Source: an uncultured Candidatus Saccharibacteria bacterium (GTDB lineage Bacteria; Patescibacteriota; Saccharimonadia; Saccharimonadales; Saccharimonadaceae). From it: DNA of 56,095 nt. The notes beneath the pieces are model-generated. The model was given only the letters and a program-made list of their open reading frames with translations. It ran no database searches and was not told where the DNA came from. The stretch covers positions 1 to 56,095 of the forward strand of contig CAMPBO010000004.1 of assembly GCA_946638615.1 (NCBI GenBank), written 5' to 3'. The position numbers and the translations under genes were made by a program. Each line of letters opens with the position of its first letter. Position 1 is the stretch's first letter. Positions 38,777-47,338 of the stretch are shown here, piece by piece.

Positions 38777-39163
38777 ATGGCTAGAATAGCTAGTGTTGTG
38801 ATTCCTTCCGAAAAACAAGTATGGGTTGCCCTTACTTATGTTTACGGAATTGGCTCCACAACTTCAAAAGCCATCCTTGCGGAGGCTAAAATCGAGCCTA
38901 CCACTCGGGTGAAAGATCTCACCGAGGCTGACGAACAAAAAATCAACGACATTATTTCCGCGAAATATCATGTTGAAGGTGATTTGAGGCGCCTCGTGAG
39001 CAACAATATTAAACGTTTAAAGGATATCAATTCCTATAAAGGTATCCGCCACAAGGCTAAATTACCAGTCAACGGCCAACGTACTCGTACGAATGCACGT
39101 ACTCGTAAGGGTAAGGCGATCGCGGTCGGTGGGGCACAACCTAAAGCAGCGAGCAAAACCTAA
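38777..39163 (+). CDS. rpsM: Ribosomal protein S13
   Basis: [65 protein letters not shown]. Confidence 0.96.
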   Translation: MARIASVVIPSEKQVWVALTYVYGIGSTTSKAILAEAKIEPTTRVKDLTEADEQKINDIISAKYHVEGDLRRLVSNNIKRLKDINSYKGIRHKAKLPVNGQRTRTNARTRKGKAIAVGGAQPKAASKT

Positions 39164-39173
39164 GGAGTAAAAT

Positions 39174-39608
39174 ATGGCAGATGAAATTAAAAACACTGCA
39201 GACGGAATTGTTGAAACGACTCCTTCGAAGACTAAGTCTTCTAAGAAAGCTAAGCGTGTCGTTAATTCTGGCGCAGTACATATCCAATCAACTTTTAATA
39301 ATACTATTATTAGCGTTACCGATCGAAATGGTGGTGTTTTAACCGCTTCATCAGCTGGGGCAAATGGTTTTCGTGGATCGAAAAAAGGTACTGCTTTTGC
39401 TGCTGGCGTAGCTGCTGAAAAGGCCCTTGAAGCTGCAAAGAAAAACCATTCACTCAATTCGGTCGATGTTTATGTATCTGGCATTGGCCTAGGTCGTGAT
39501 GCGGCAATTAGAGCTATTTCTACGGTCGGAATTAAAATTGATAGTATCACCGATGTCACCCCAATTGCACACGGTGGTGTGCGACCAAAGGGAGAAAGGA
39601 AACCATAA
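39174..39608 (+). CDS. rpsK: Ribosomal protein S11
   Basis: GAVHIQSTFNNTIISVTDRNGGVLTASSAGANGFRGSKKGTAFAAGVAAEKA, PIAHGGVRPKGERKP. Confidence 0.96.
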   Translation: MADEIKNTADGIVETTPSKTKSSKKAKRVVNSGAVHIQSTFNNTIISVTDRNGGVLTASSAGANGFRGSKKGTAFAAGVAAEKALEAAKKNHSLNSVDVYVSGIGLGRDAAIRAISTVGIKIDSITDVTPIAHGGVRPKGERKP

Positions 39609-40225
39609 TGGCTCGAGATAATTCTCCAATAGTAAAACAAAGTCGTCGTGAAGGTTATGCATTGGCCCCAAAAGCACACAAAGTGATGGCTAAAAAATCT
39701 GGCATACCTGGTGAACATGGCGATAAACGAGCACGAGGTGGTAGTTTGTATCTAACTCAACTTCGTGAAAAACAAAAAGTTCGTCGTATGTACGGATTAC
39801 TAGAAAAACAATTCGCAAAATTGATGAAAGAAGCTCAAAAATCAGAGGGCTTGACTGGTGAGTTACTTCTTGAGTACTTGGAACGTAGGGCGGATAATGT
39901 TGTTTATCGTGCTGGTTTTGCGCTCACGCGCAGACAAGCAAGACAACTTGTTTCTCATGGCCACTTCCTTTTAAATGGTCGTAGAGTAGATATTCCTTCA
40001 ATTCGTTTGAACCCAGGCGATGTCTTAGAGGTTCGACCAAAATCGGCTAAATCAGAATATTTTAAAAATCTTTCAAATATTATTGGGGCATCTAGTGCTA
40101 CACCACTTTCTTGGCTAAAGGTCGATGCAAAGAAAATGAAAATTGAAGTTACTGGATTACCAAAACGCGAAGAAGCGGAAACTGGCATAAATGAACAATT
40201 AATTGTTGAGTATTACTCACGCTAA
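39608..40225 (+). CDS. rpsD: Ribosomal protein S4 (Cys-free N-terminus)
   Basis: SRREGYALAPKAHK, LREKQKVRRMYGLLEKQFAKL, ARQLVSHGHFLLNGRRVDIPSIRLNPGDV. Confidence 0.96.
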   Translation: MARDNSPIVKQSRREGYALAPKAHKVMAKKSGIPGEHGDKRARGGSLYLTQLREKQKVRRMYGLLEKQFAKLMKEAQKSEGLTGELLLEYLERRADNVVYRAGFALTRRQARQLVSHGHFLLNGRRVDIPSIRLNPGDVLEVRPKSAKSEYFKNLSNIIGASSATPLSWLKVDAKKMKIEVTGLPKREEAETGINEQLIVEYYSR

Positions 40226-40238
40226 GGAGAAATAGAAT

Positions 40239-41189
40239 ATGACAACCAAAAATATTCATGAAGCAGCTCTTGCTGAAGTTAAGGAACTAGACAAAAATAG
40301 TGCCGAATTTGTCATTAGACCACTTTATTATGGCTATGGTAATACTCTTGGTAATTCTTTGAGGCGTGTTCTGCTTTCAAGTGTAAAAGGTGCAGCTATT
40401 ACTGCTTTCTCGATTGAAGGTTCGAATCATGAATATACCGCTATTCAAGGTGTAAAAGAAGACGTCGTCGATATTATGTTAAATTTAAAAAACATTCGTT
40501 TTCGTTGCCACACCGATGCTCCAGTTGAGCTAAGCTTAGAAATCCGAGGAGATAAGCAATCAGAAAAAAATGGCGAAAAAAGGGTTATAGCTGGCGACAT
40601 TAAACTCCCAGCTGAAGTCGAAATCGCTAACCCGAATCAAGTAATTTGCCATATCGATGATCCGAAAAAAGTTCTTAAAATGAATTTCATCGTCGAAACT
40701 GGAAGAGGCTACCTCACAATTGAGCAAGCAAGCGAAGATAGAATCCATAGCGATATGATAGCGGTGGACGCCGTCTTTACGCCGGTTCTTAGAGTAAGAT
40801 ATAAGGTTGAAAATACACGTGTTGGTCAAGATACTAATCTACAACAGCTCACTTTGACTATCGATACCGATGGTACTATTACGCCAAAGGAAGCTTTTGA
40901 AGAGGCTGCAGCAATCTTAGTAAATCAATATACTGCTCTTGCGGGGTCAACTAGAGTAGAATCAGCACCTACTCCAGGCATGCACAGAGATGAAGATGAT
41001 TCAGGACTGATGCTACCGATAGAAGAGCTTGATCTTTCTGCTCGAACAGCAAATGCATTATTAAATAACGATATCCGTACGATCCGCGATTTAGTAATGT
41101 TGTCTGAAAGCGATTTAAAAGATCTTAAAGGCTTTGGTTCAAAAGCGCTTGATGAAGTAAAAGAAAAGTTAACGGAGTTAAATATTTAA
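40239..41189 (+). CDS. rpoA: RNA polymerase alpha subunit
   Basis: RPLYYGYGNTLGNSLRRVLLSSVKGAAITAFSIEG, C-term helix-hairpin-helix DLKDLKGFGSKALDEVKEKL. Confidence 0.96.
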   Translation: MTTKNIHEAALAEVKELDKNSAEFVIRPLYYGYGNTLGNSLRRVLLSSVKGAAITAFSIEGSNHEYTAIQGVKEDVVDIMLNLKNIRFRCHTDAPVELSLEIRGDKQSEKNGEKRVIAGDIKLPAEVEIANPNQVICHIDDPKKVLKMNFIVETGRGYLTIEQASEDRIHSDMIAVDAVFTPVLRVRYKVENTRVGQDTNLQQLTLTIDTDGTITPKEAFEEAAAILVNQYTALAGSTRVESAPTPGMHRDEDDSGLMLPIEELDLSARTANALLNNDIRTIRDLVMLSESDLKDLKGFGSKALDEVKEKLTELNI

Positions 41190-41190
41190 T

Positions 41191-41616
41191 ATGCACGCCC
41201 ATGGAAAAAAAGGCCGTAAATTTGGCCGAGAAACCGATCAGAGGGGCGCATTAATGCGTGGGCTGATGTGCTCCCTAGTTAAATATCAAACAATAACTAC
41301 CACTTTGGCTCGGGCTAAAGAAACTCGTCGATTGATGGAAAAATTAGTAACGATGGCAAAGAAGGGTGATTTACACAATCGTAGACTAATCATTGCTAGA
41401 TTAGGTGACCTTGAGTCAGCTACTTTATTAATTGATGTAATTGCTCCTCAGATCAAAAGAGATTCTGGATATCTTAGAATCGAAAGAGCTAGCAATCGTA
41501 AAGGCGACAACTCAGAGATGGGGACAATTAGCTTTGTAGACGAAATTAGCCTTGAGCCACAAAGTGTCGAAAAAAAGCCTACGACAAAAATGACTGCAAA
41601 AAAGGAGGCTAAATAA
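41191..41616 (+). CDS. rplQ: Ribosomal protein L17
   Basis: HGKKGRKFGRETDQRGALMRGLMCSLVKYQTITTTLARAKETRRLMEKLVTMAKKGDLHNRR. Confidence 0.95.
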   Translation: MHAHGKKGRKFGRETDQRGALMRGLMCSLVKYQTITTTLARAKETRRLMEKLVTMAKKGDLHNRRLIIARLGDLESATLLIDVIAPQIKRDSGYLRIERASNRKGDNSEMGTISFVDEISLEPQSVEKKPTTKMTAKKEAK

Positions 41617-42041
41617 TGAAAACTTATAGTCAGAAAGGCGCAGAAATCAGTCGAGAATGGTGGTTGATTGATGCCTCAAGCATGCCTTTAGGAAAACTTG
41701 CTGTTATAATCGCAGATAAGCTGATGGGGAAATCAAAGGTAACCTATACCCCACATATCGATAATGGAGATTATGTTATTGTTGTCAATGCAAAAAATTT
41801 AATCGTAACTGGCGACAAAATGACTCAAAAGAAATACTATAGGCATAGTGGTTTTCCTGGTGGAATTAAAGAACTTAAGCTCGAAGAAGTAATTGAAAAA
41901 GATGCTTCACGAGCAATTCGCGAAGCTGTAAAAGGAATGTTGCCTAAGAATAAGCTATCAGATGTTCGTTTGACTAGATTGAAAATTTTTGAAGGGTTAG
42001 AGCATGCTCATGCTGCACAGAATCCAAAGGAGATTAAGTAA
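41616..42041 (+). CDS. rplM: Ribosomal protein L13
   Basis: WWLIDASSMPLGKLAVIIADKLMGKSKVTYTPHIDNGDYVIVVNAKN...YRHSGFPGGIKELKLEE. Confidence 0.95.
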   Translation: MKTYSQKGAEISREWWLIDASSMPLGKLAVIIADKLMGKSKVTYTPHIDNGDYVIVVNAKNLIVTGDKMTQKKYYRHSGFPGGIKELKLEEVIEKDASRAIREAVKGMLPKNKLSDVRLTRLKIFEGLEHAHAAQNPKEIK

Positions 42042-42442
42042 TGGTCGCTACAAAGAAATATACTTATGGATTAGGTCGTCGTAAATCGGCAACCGCAACG
42101 GTTCGACTTTATAAGGGTAAAGGTGATATCACAATTAATAACAAACCTGCCCTTGAATATCTATCTAATAATAAAACTTATCTTGCAGAGATTACGGATC
42201 CTCTAGCTTTAGCAGAAAGACAAAAAGATTACGATATTACTATTATAGCTAAGGGTGGTGGACTCGCTGGACAAGTGGATGCAATTAAACTTGCTATCTC
42301 TAAGGCTTTAACTGCCGAGGCCATTGATCTTCGTCCTGTTCTTAAAAAAGCTGGAATGATGAAACGCGATCCACGCGAAAAAGAACGCAAAAAATACGGC
42401 CTTCGTTCAGCCCGTAAGAAAGAGCAATTCAGTAAGCGTTAA
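42041..42442 (+). CDS. rpsI: Ribosomal protein S9
   Basis: YGLGRRKSATATVRLYKGKGDITINNK...MMKRDPREKERKKYGLRSARKKEQFSKR. Confidence 0.96.
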   Translation: MVATKKYTYGLGRRKSATATVRLYKGKGDITINNKPALEYLSNNKTYLAEITDPLALAERQKDYDITIIAKGGGLAGQVDAIKLAISKALTAEAIDLRPVLKKAGMMKRDPREKERKKYGLRSARKKEQFSKR

Positions 42443-42463
42443 TCTACTAATTCGCTTAAAAAT

Positions 42464-42488
42464 AAAAATCCCCTTTAAGGGGATTTTT
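42464..42488 (+). terminator. Intrinsic terminator after rpsI
   Basis: AAAAATCCCC-tttaa-GGGGATTTTT. Confidence 0.88.
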
Positions 42489-42523
42489 ATGAGTCTAATT
42501 AAAAATTTACGAAGATCTAAATG

Positions 42524-42599
42524 TGGTGGAGTGCAGGAGACTCGAACTCCTCACCTCGACAATGCGAATGTCGCGCTCTACCAGATGAGCTAGCACCCC
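42524..42599 (-). tRNA. tRNA-Ala (anticodon CGC), CCA encoded
   Basis: Minus-strand cloverleaf GGGGTGC...CGACA-TTCGCAT-TGTCG...GCACTCC-A-CCA; G3:U70 alanine identity pair present. Confidence 0.95.
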
Positions 42600-42607
42600 G
42601 TCTTTTG

Positions 42608-42636
42608 ATTATAACACTGTTTGAATAATAAAACAA
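42608..42636 (-). promoter_or_regulatory. tRNA-Ala promoter
   Basis: Minus strand TTGTTT-17 nt-TATAAT with TG-T extended -10; -10 ends 8 nt before tRNA G1. Confidence 0.65.
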
Positions 42637-42645
42637 TTTTACAGA

Positions 42646-43314
42646 TTAAAAAGTACGGATTTTATCTAGTGGGAACAAACGTAATACAACTGGCCCAACA
42701 ATACGACAAAAAGGTATTGTCCCTAACCCATTTCGTGAATCCCAAGAAGAAGAACCCTCACGATTATCTCCAGAGACGAACAATTCACCATTTGGAACGA
42801 TTAGGTCGACCTCTCCAGAAGTATATTCTTTAGGACCATCAGTTTCTGAAATACGCCAGTCATTATCATATATAAAACCTTCGGGATGTTCATTGTTGTA
42901 AATTGTCATGATGCCATCTTTTACCACGACGCGTTCGCCCGGAAAAGCAATCACACGTTTAATGATATATTGGTCATTAATATTTGAAGGTACCGAACAT
43001 GTCATAGGATTAGAAACGCCCGCCGTTTTATATTCTTTGACTTTTTCTTCGTCTTCATTAAGAAAAACAATTATTTGCCCACGCTCAGGAATATATTCTT
43101 GACCAAGAAAATGCGACCACGACACAGCAGCTCGATTAACAATAACTCTGTCATCATCGTGCAGCGTGTTTTCCATACTCCCACCGACAACATTATATGA
43201 ACGATAAACGAAAGTGTTTAAAAATAAGGTACCTAAAACAATCGCACCAATAAATCCTCCTAGGCTCAAAAAATCTTTTAATAGAGGGTGCTTTTGAAAA
43301 AATTTTGGTTCCAT
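42646..43314 (-). CDS. lepB: Signal peptidase I
   Basis: N-term TM, GGSMENTLHDDDRVIVNR (Ser), KRVIAFPGERV (Lys), FVSGDNREGSSSWDSRNGLGTIP. Confidence 0.93.
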   Translation of the reverse strand: MEPKFFQKHPLLKDFLSLGGFIGAIVLGTLFLNTFVYRSYNVVGGSMENTLHDDDRVIVNRAAVSWSHFLGQEYIPERGQIIVFLNEDEEKVKEYKTAGVSNPMTCSVPSNINDQYIIKRVIAFPGERVVVKDGIMTIYNNEHPEGFIYDNDWRISETDGPKEYTSGEVDLIVPNGELFVSGDNREGSSSWDSRNGLGTIPFCRIVGPVVLRLFPLDKIRTF

Positions 43315-43322
43315 ATTTATTT

Positions 43323-43364
43323 ATTATAGCATTTTTAAGCTTAATTTAAAATATTTGCTATAAT
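43323..43364. promoter_or_regulatory. Divergent extended -10 promoters between lepB and 43374 gene
   Basis: ATTATAGCA (minus strand TGCTATAAT) and TGCTATAAT (plus). ATGs are 8 and 9 nt from the respective -10 boxes. Confidence 0.65.
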
Positions 43365-43373
43365 ATATATATT

Positions 43374-44156
43374 ATGGTTGATTATGTTTTAGCACGTAAA
43401 TCTCGTAATATCGCAAGTACACTAGTACACGTTCTTCTTAATTTATTATTAGGAGTGGGGGCTGTACTGATCACAGTATTGTCGGGCAACCCTGCGCCAG
43501 GGATTTTACTAGTCCTGGTATCAAAATGGCGAATTTTTGCTGTTAGAGCTAGATACTTCTTTTTAAACCTAAAAGCCAATCTAGTTGACATAATTGTAGG
43601 TGTTAGTATTGTGCTTTTAGCTTATTATGCTGGTTCGGCTTTTTTGCCAATTGATTTTATACTAATGATTATATATTCGATATGGTTATTAATTATAAAA
43701 CCTCTTTCGTCAGAAAATGCTGCTTTAGCTCAATCTTTAATTGCTGTTTTTTTAGGTATGTCTGCGTCAGTGTTTTTATCTGCCAATTTGAATGCTTTAG
43801 TAATTGTGCTTTTGGCCTTTTTGATTGGTTATGCGGCCAGTCGGCACATATTGATTCAGGGGAGTGACAAGGATTTTACTTTAACTACTTTTGTTTGCGG
43901 GTTGATTTTTGCAGAAATAGCATGGCTGTGCCATTCTTGGGCAATTATATATACTTTTGGCTCGACTGGGATTAGAATTCCTCAACTTGCAATAATTTTA
44001 ACAATTTTTGCGTTTATGTATAATTATGCGCGACAAGCAATGATAAGATACCAAGATGATTTCAGGTTCAAACATATCTTAGGCCCCATAATTTTCGGTG
44101 CCGTGCTTGTTAGTATTATTATAATTTGGTTTAGCAATCCAATTTTCAATATATAA
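43374..44156 (+). CDS. Polytopic membrane protein, unknown function
   Basis: About 7 hydrophobic segments across 260 aa; upstream of htrA. Confidence 0.7.
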   Translation: MVDYVLARKSRNIASTLVHVLLNLLLGVGAVLITVLSGNPAPGILLVLVSKWRIFAVRARYFFLNLKANLVDIIVGVSIVLLAYYAGSAFLPIDFILMIIYSIWLLIIKPLSSENAALAQSLIAVFLGMSASVFLSANLNALVIVLLAFLIGYAASRHILIQGSDKDFTLTTFVCGLIFAEIAWLCHSWAIIYTFGSTGIRIPQLAIILTIFAFMYNYARQAMIRYQDDFRFKHILGPIIFGAVLVSIIIIWFSNPIFNI

Positions 44157-44166
44157 AGGAGAAAAA

Positions 44167-45303
44167 ATGAAAAAAGAAAAAAACAATAATGAATTTAAAT
44201 TAGCAATCTGCTTATCTTCTATAGCCGTTTTATTTAGTGGTGTAGGTTTGATTTTGGGTTGGATTGGATATGATAAATCATCGACTCCGATTACTTTTCT
44301 AGGCAGTGGTCTGGACGGTAATTCAGCAAATTTTACAGAAGGCTCAATTGCTGATATCGCAGAAAATGTCTCGAAAAGTGTTGTCTCCATTGTAACATCC
44401 ATCAAAGCAACAAATTTATTTGGTCAAAGTTATGATTCTGAAGCTGCTGGTACTGGCGTAATCGCAACTAGTGATGGAATAATTATCACAAATAAGCATG
44501 TGATAAATGGAGCAGACAACATAACGGTTGTCTTAAATGACGGAACTGCCTATGACGAAGTCGAATTAGTCGCAACTGATCCATTAAATGACATTGCTTT
44601 TCTTAAAATTAAAGACGTTTCAGATTTAGCAGCGGCAACATTGGGTGATTCTAAAACGATAACAGTTGGTCAACAAGTAATTGCAATCGGCAATGCTTTA
44701 GGACAATACCAAAATACTGTAACGGCGGGCATAATTTCAGGTGTTGGACGCTCTGTGACGGCGGTAGATAGCACTGGTCGTAATTCTGAAACGCTTTCTG
44801 ATATGATTCAGACAGATGCTGCTATTAATTCTGGGAATTCAGGTGGCCCACTTGTTAATGCGGCTGGTGAAGTTATCGGTATTAATACTGCTACATCCAC
44901 GACAGCAGAAAACATGGGTTTTGCTATTCCAATTTCGAGCGTAAAAGGAATGTTAAAACAATTGATTGAAACTGGTGAAGCTTCCAGGGCATATTTAGGT
45001 GTTTATAGTATCGAAATTACACCCGAGGTAGCAAAAGCCTATAATTTGCCAATTACAACTGGAGCCTATCTGTATAGCTCTTCTAATTATTCAGCAATCG
45101 TGAGCAACTCTCCAGCAAGTAAAGCTGGTCTTAAAGATAAGGATATTGTTGTAGCTATTAATGGGGTCAAAATAGGTACAGCTGGGTCTCTTTCTTCGAT
45201 TATTGGGGAATATAAAGCTGGTGACACGGTACAACTTGTTGTTGTGCGCGAAGGGAAGGAAATAGCTATCAACGTTAAGCTTGAGGGTTATAAAAACCAA
45301 TAA
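44167..45303 (+). CDS. HtrA/DegP-like serine protease with PDZ domain
   Basis: TNKHVINGA (His), NDIAFLKI (Asp), GNSGGPLVNAAGEVIGINTAT (Ser), C-term PDZ. SD aaggag. Confidence 0.93.
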   Translation: MKKEKNNNEFKLAICLSSIAVLFSGVGLILGWIGYDKSSTPITFLGSGLDGNSANFTEGSIADIAENVSKSVVSIVTSIKATNLFGQSYDSEAAGTGVIATSDGIIITNKHVINGADNITVVLNDGTAYDEVELVATDPLNDIAFLKIKDVSDLAAATLGDSKTITVGQQVIAIGNALGQYQNTVTAGIISGVGRSVTAVDSTGRNSETLSDMIQTDAAINSGNSGGPLVNAAGEVIGINTATSTTAENMGFAIPISSVKGMLKQLIETGEASRAYLGVYSIEITPEVAKAYNLPITTGAYLYSSSNYSAIVSNSPASKAGLKDKDIVVAINGVKIGTAGSLSSIIGEYKAGDTVQLVVVREGKEIAINVKLEGYKNQ

Positions 45304-45943
45304 CAAAACCCCTAGTTTCGATGTGGTGATAATTATTTTGTAAAGCAAAATCTATAATCCTGGCGTGTTGACAAGGGTCAGATTCAAGGAAGAGATATTT
45401 AACTTTGTGCTCAAAAGCTTGCTCTATGAGTTTAAAAATCAATTCTAAGCCATGGTTATTCGCAAAAAGAGCACTAGGCGGTTCAGCGGCAAGCGATTTT
45501 AAATCTAACCATGACCAGTCGCGATCAACATAAGGTAAATTTGCGACAATTATATCGGGGGTAAACTTGACATTTTTAAGTAAATTTGATATAATAAAAT
45601 TTATAGAGACGCCATACTTAATGGCGTTTTTTTGTGCTATTTTAATCGCTGGACGAGAAATATCGATTGCTGATAAATTCGCTTCGGGAATCTCTAATTG
45701 AAGGGTGATCGCAACGCAACCAGAGCCCGTACCAACATCAAGAATTTTAAGGCCTTTTGGATCGATTTTAGCTGTAGAAGCCTTAACACCTGGAAGATAG
45801 GGTTTACCAACGAGGTTAAGGACAGCATCTATTATCTGTTCTGTCTCTGGACGAGGAATTAACACGCTAGGAGTCACCAAAAAATCACGTCCATAAAAAT
45901 CCTGTAAGCCTACTTTATATGCTTTGGGTAAGAGCGCGCTCAT
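45275..45943 (-). CDS. prmC: Peptide chain release factor glutamine methyltransferase
   Basis: [48 protein letters not shown]; overlaps prfA. Confidence 0.9.
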   Translation of the reverse strand: MSALLPKAYKVGLQDFYGRDFLVTPSVLIPRPETEQIIDAVLNLVGKPYLPGVKASTAKIDPKGLKILDVGTGSGCVAITLQLEIPEANLSAIDISRPAIKIAQKNAIKYGVSINFIISNLLKNVKFTPDIIVANLPYVDRDWSWLDLKSLAAEPPSALFANNHGLELIFKLIEQAFEHKVKYLFLESDPCQHARIIDFALQNNYHHIETRGFVIGFYNPQA

Positions 45944-46958
45944 TTTTAGTTAGTTCATGTATTAAGTCGTCAATATCTCCGTTCATTGCGGTTGCAATAT
46001 TTGACCTTGAATAATGGATGCGGTGGTCAGTGATGCGATCTTGAGGAAAATTATATGTACGAATTTTTTCGCTACGATCACCTGTTCCGATTAGAGATTT
46101 GCGGGCTTCAGAAGCCTTTTCGCGTTCTTCTTCTTTTTTCTTTTCGAGAAGACGCGTACGTAATACGTTCATGGCTTTAACTCGGTTTTGTTGTTGAGAG
46201 CGTTCATCTTGCATTGCTACTACGATACCAGTGGGAAGATGTGTAATACGAACAGCCGAATCGGTTGTGTTAACACCTTGACCACCATGGCCACCAGAAC
46301 GATAAATATCTATACGCAAGTCTTCGGGCTTAATTTCAAGATCTTGCTCGGAAGCCTCTGGAAGAACTGCTACAGTCACTGTTGAAGTATGGATTCGTCC
46401 TTGAGACTCAGTAACTGGCACGCGTTGAACTCGATGCACGCCGCCTTCAAACTTGAGTAGACCATAGGCGTTCTCGCCACTGATTTTAAAAATAACTTCT
46501 TTAATGCCACCAGCTTCGTTCTGGTTTTCAGAAATAAGTTCAGCTTTTAGATTATGATTTTCGGCATATTTTTGATACATTCGATAAAGCTCACCGGCAA
46601 AAAGGCTCGCTTCATCGCCACCAGCGCCAGCTCGAATTTCAATCAAGGCCGGCTTGTCGTCAGCGGGATCATGCGGGATCAGCAACTCTTCTAACTCATC
46701 TTTTGCAGTTGCTATTTGAGATTTTAGATTTTCAATATCTTCTTTTGCGATTTCACCTAATTCAGGATCATTTATCAATAATTCAGCTTCTTTAAGACTG
46801 GCAGACATTCGTTTTATTTTTTGATTTAAATCGATTATCAAGCGAAGAACATTTGCGCGTTTCGACTTAGTAGCAAAATCTGGGTCGCTATAAGCGTCTG
46901 GCTTAGATAAAAACTTTTCAATATCTTGTAACTCTGTTTCGTATTTTTGTAAATCCAT
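45915..46958 (-). CDS. prfA: Peptide chain release factor 1
   Basis: [72 protein letters not shown] (GGQ). Confidence 0.95.
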   Translation of the reverse strand: MDLQKYETELQDIEKFLSKPDAYSDPDFATKSKRANVLRLIIDLNQKIKRMSASLKEAELLINDPELGEIAKEDIENLKSQIATAKDELEELLIPHDPADDKPALIEIRAGAGGDEASLFAGELYRMYQKYAENHNLKAELISENQNEAGGIKEVIFKISGENAYGLLKFEGGVHRVQRVPVTESQGRIHTSTVTVAVLPEASEQDLEIKPEDLRIDIYRSGGHGGQGVNTTDSAVRITHLPTGIVVAMQDERSQQQNRVKAMNVLRTRLLEKKKEEEREKASEARKSLIGTGDRSEKIRTYNFPQDRITDHRIHYSRSNIATAMNGDIDDLIHELTKNERALTQSI

Positions 46959-46960
46959 GA

Positions 46961-46974
46961 TATAATTAATTATA
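46961..46974. promoter_or_regulatory. Palindromic back-to-back -10 boxes for tRNA-Val (+) and prfA (-)
   Basis: TATAATTAATTATA palindrome. Confidence 0.55.
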
Positions 46975-46983
46975 CCATAACAT

Positions 46984-47060
46984 GGGTTTTTAGCTCAGTT
47001 GGCTAGAGCGCGGCATTCACATTGCCGAGGTCAGAGGTTCGAGCCCTCTAAGACCCACCA
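46984..47060 (+). tRNA. tRNA-Val (anticodon CAC), CCA encoded
   Basis: GGGTTTT acceptor, CGGCA-TTCACAT-TGCCG anticodon arm, AGAGG-TTCGAGC-CCTCT T arm, AAGACCC-A-CCA. Confidence 0.95.
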
Positions 47061-47195
47061 TTTTTTTTGTGAAGAATTCAAAAATTCAAAAGTAGGGCGT
47101 CGGATCTCGCTTCGCTCGGTGTGAGCCCTCTATAAGTTTATTAAACAATTTATAAATTATTCGTTGTAATTTTTACAAAAATTAGCATAAAAAGC

Positions 47196-47224
47196 TTGTA
47201 AATCCATATTTAGTGTTGTATACT
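47196..47224 (+). promoter_or_regulatory. nrdD promoter
   Basis: TTGTAA-17 nt-TATACT. Confidence 0.65.
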
Positions 47225-47230
47225 TTTTGT

Positions 47231-47338
47231 AAGACGCTAAATGTAGGGTCAAAGCGAAAAATATCACCATCTCGCTGGAGGATTCTACAGAAGGTCATAT
47301 ACAAAACAACTAAAATACGCGAAGGAGGTATTTTGATT
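47231..47338 (+). promoter_or_regulatory. Structured nrdD 5' leader
   Basis: Nested stems TGTAG/CTACA (47242-47246/47285-47289) and AGCGA/TCGCT (47253-47257/47272-47276); SD-bearing hairpin AAAATAC-GCGAAGGAG-GTATTTT (47312-47334). Confidence 0.5.

Noticed and set aside
47213-47338. N-terminal extension of nrdD in the ORF track
   Set aside because: Begins inside the promoter region; MFKRIVKRDGKIVKFNPDKI at 47339 with a strong SD is the expected ATP-cone start.
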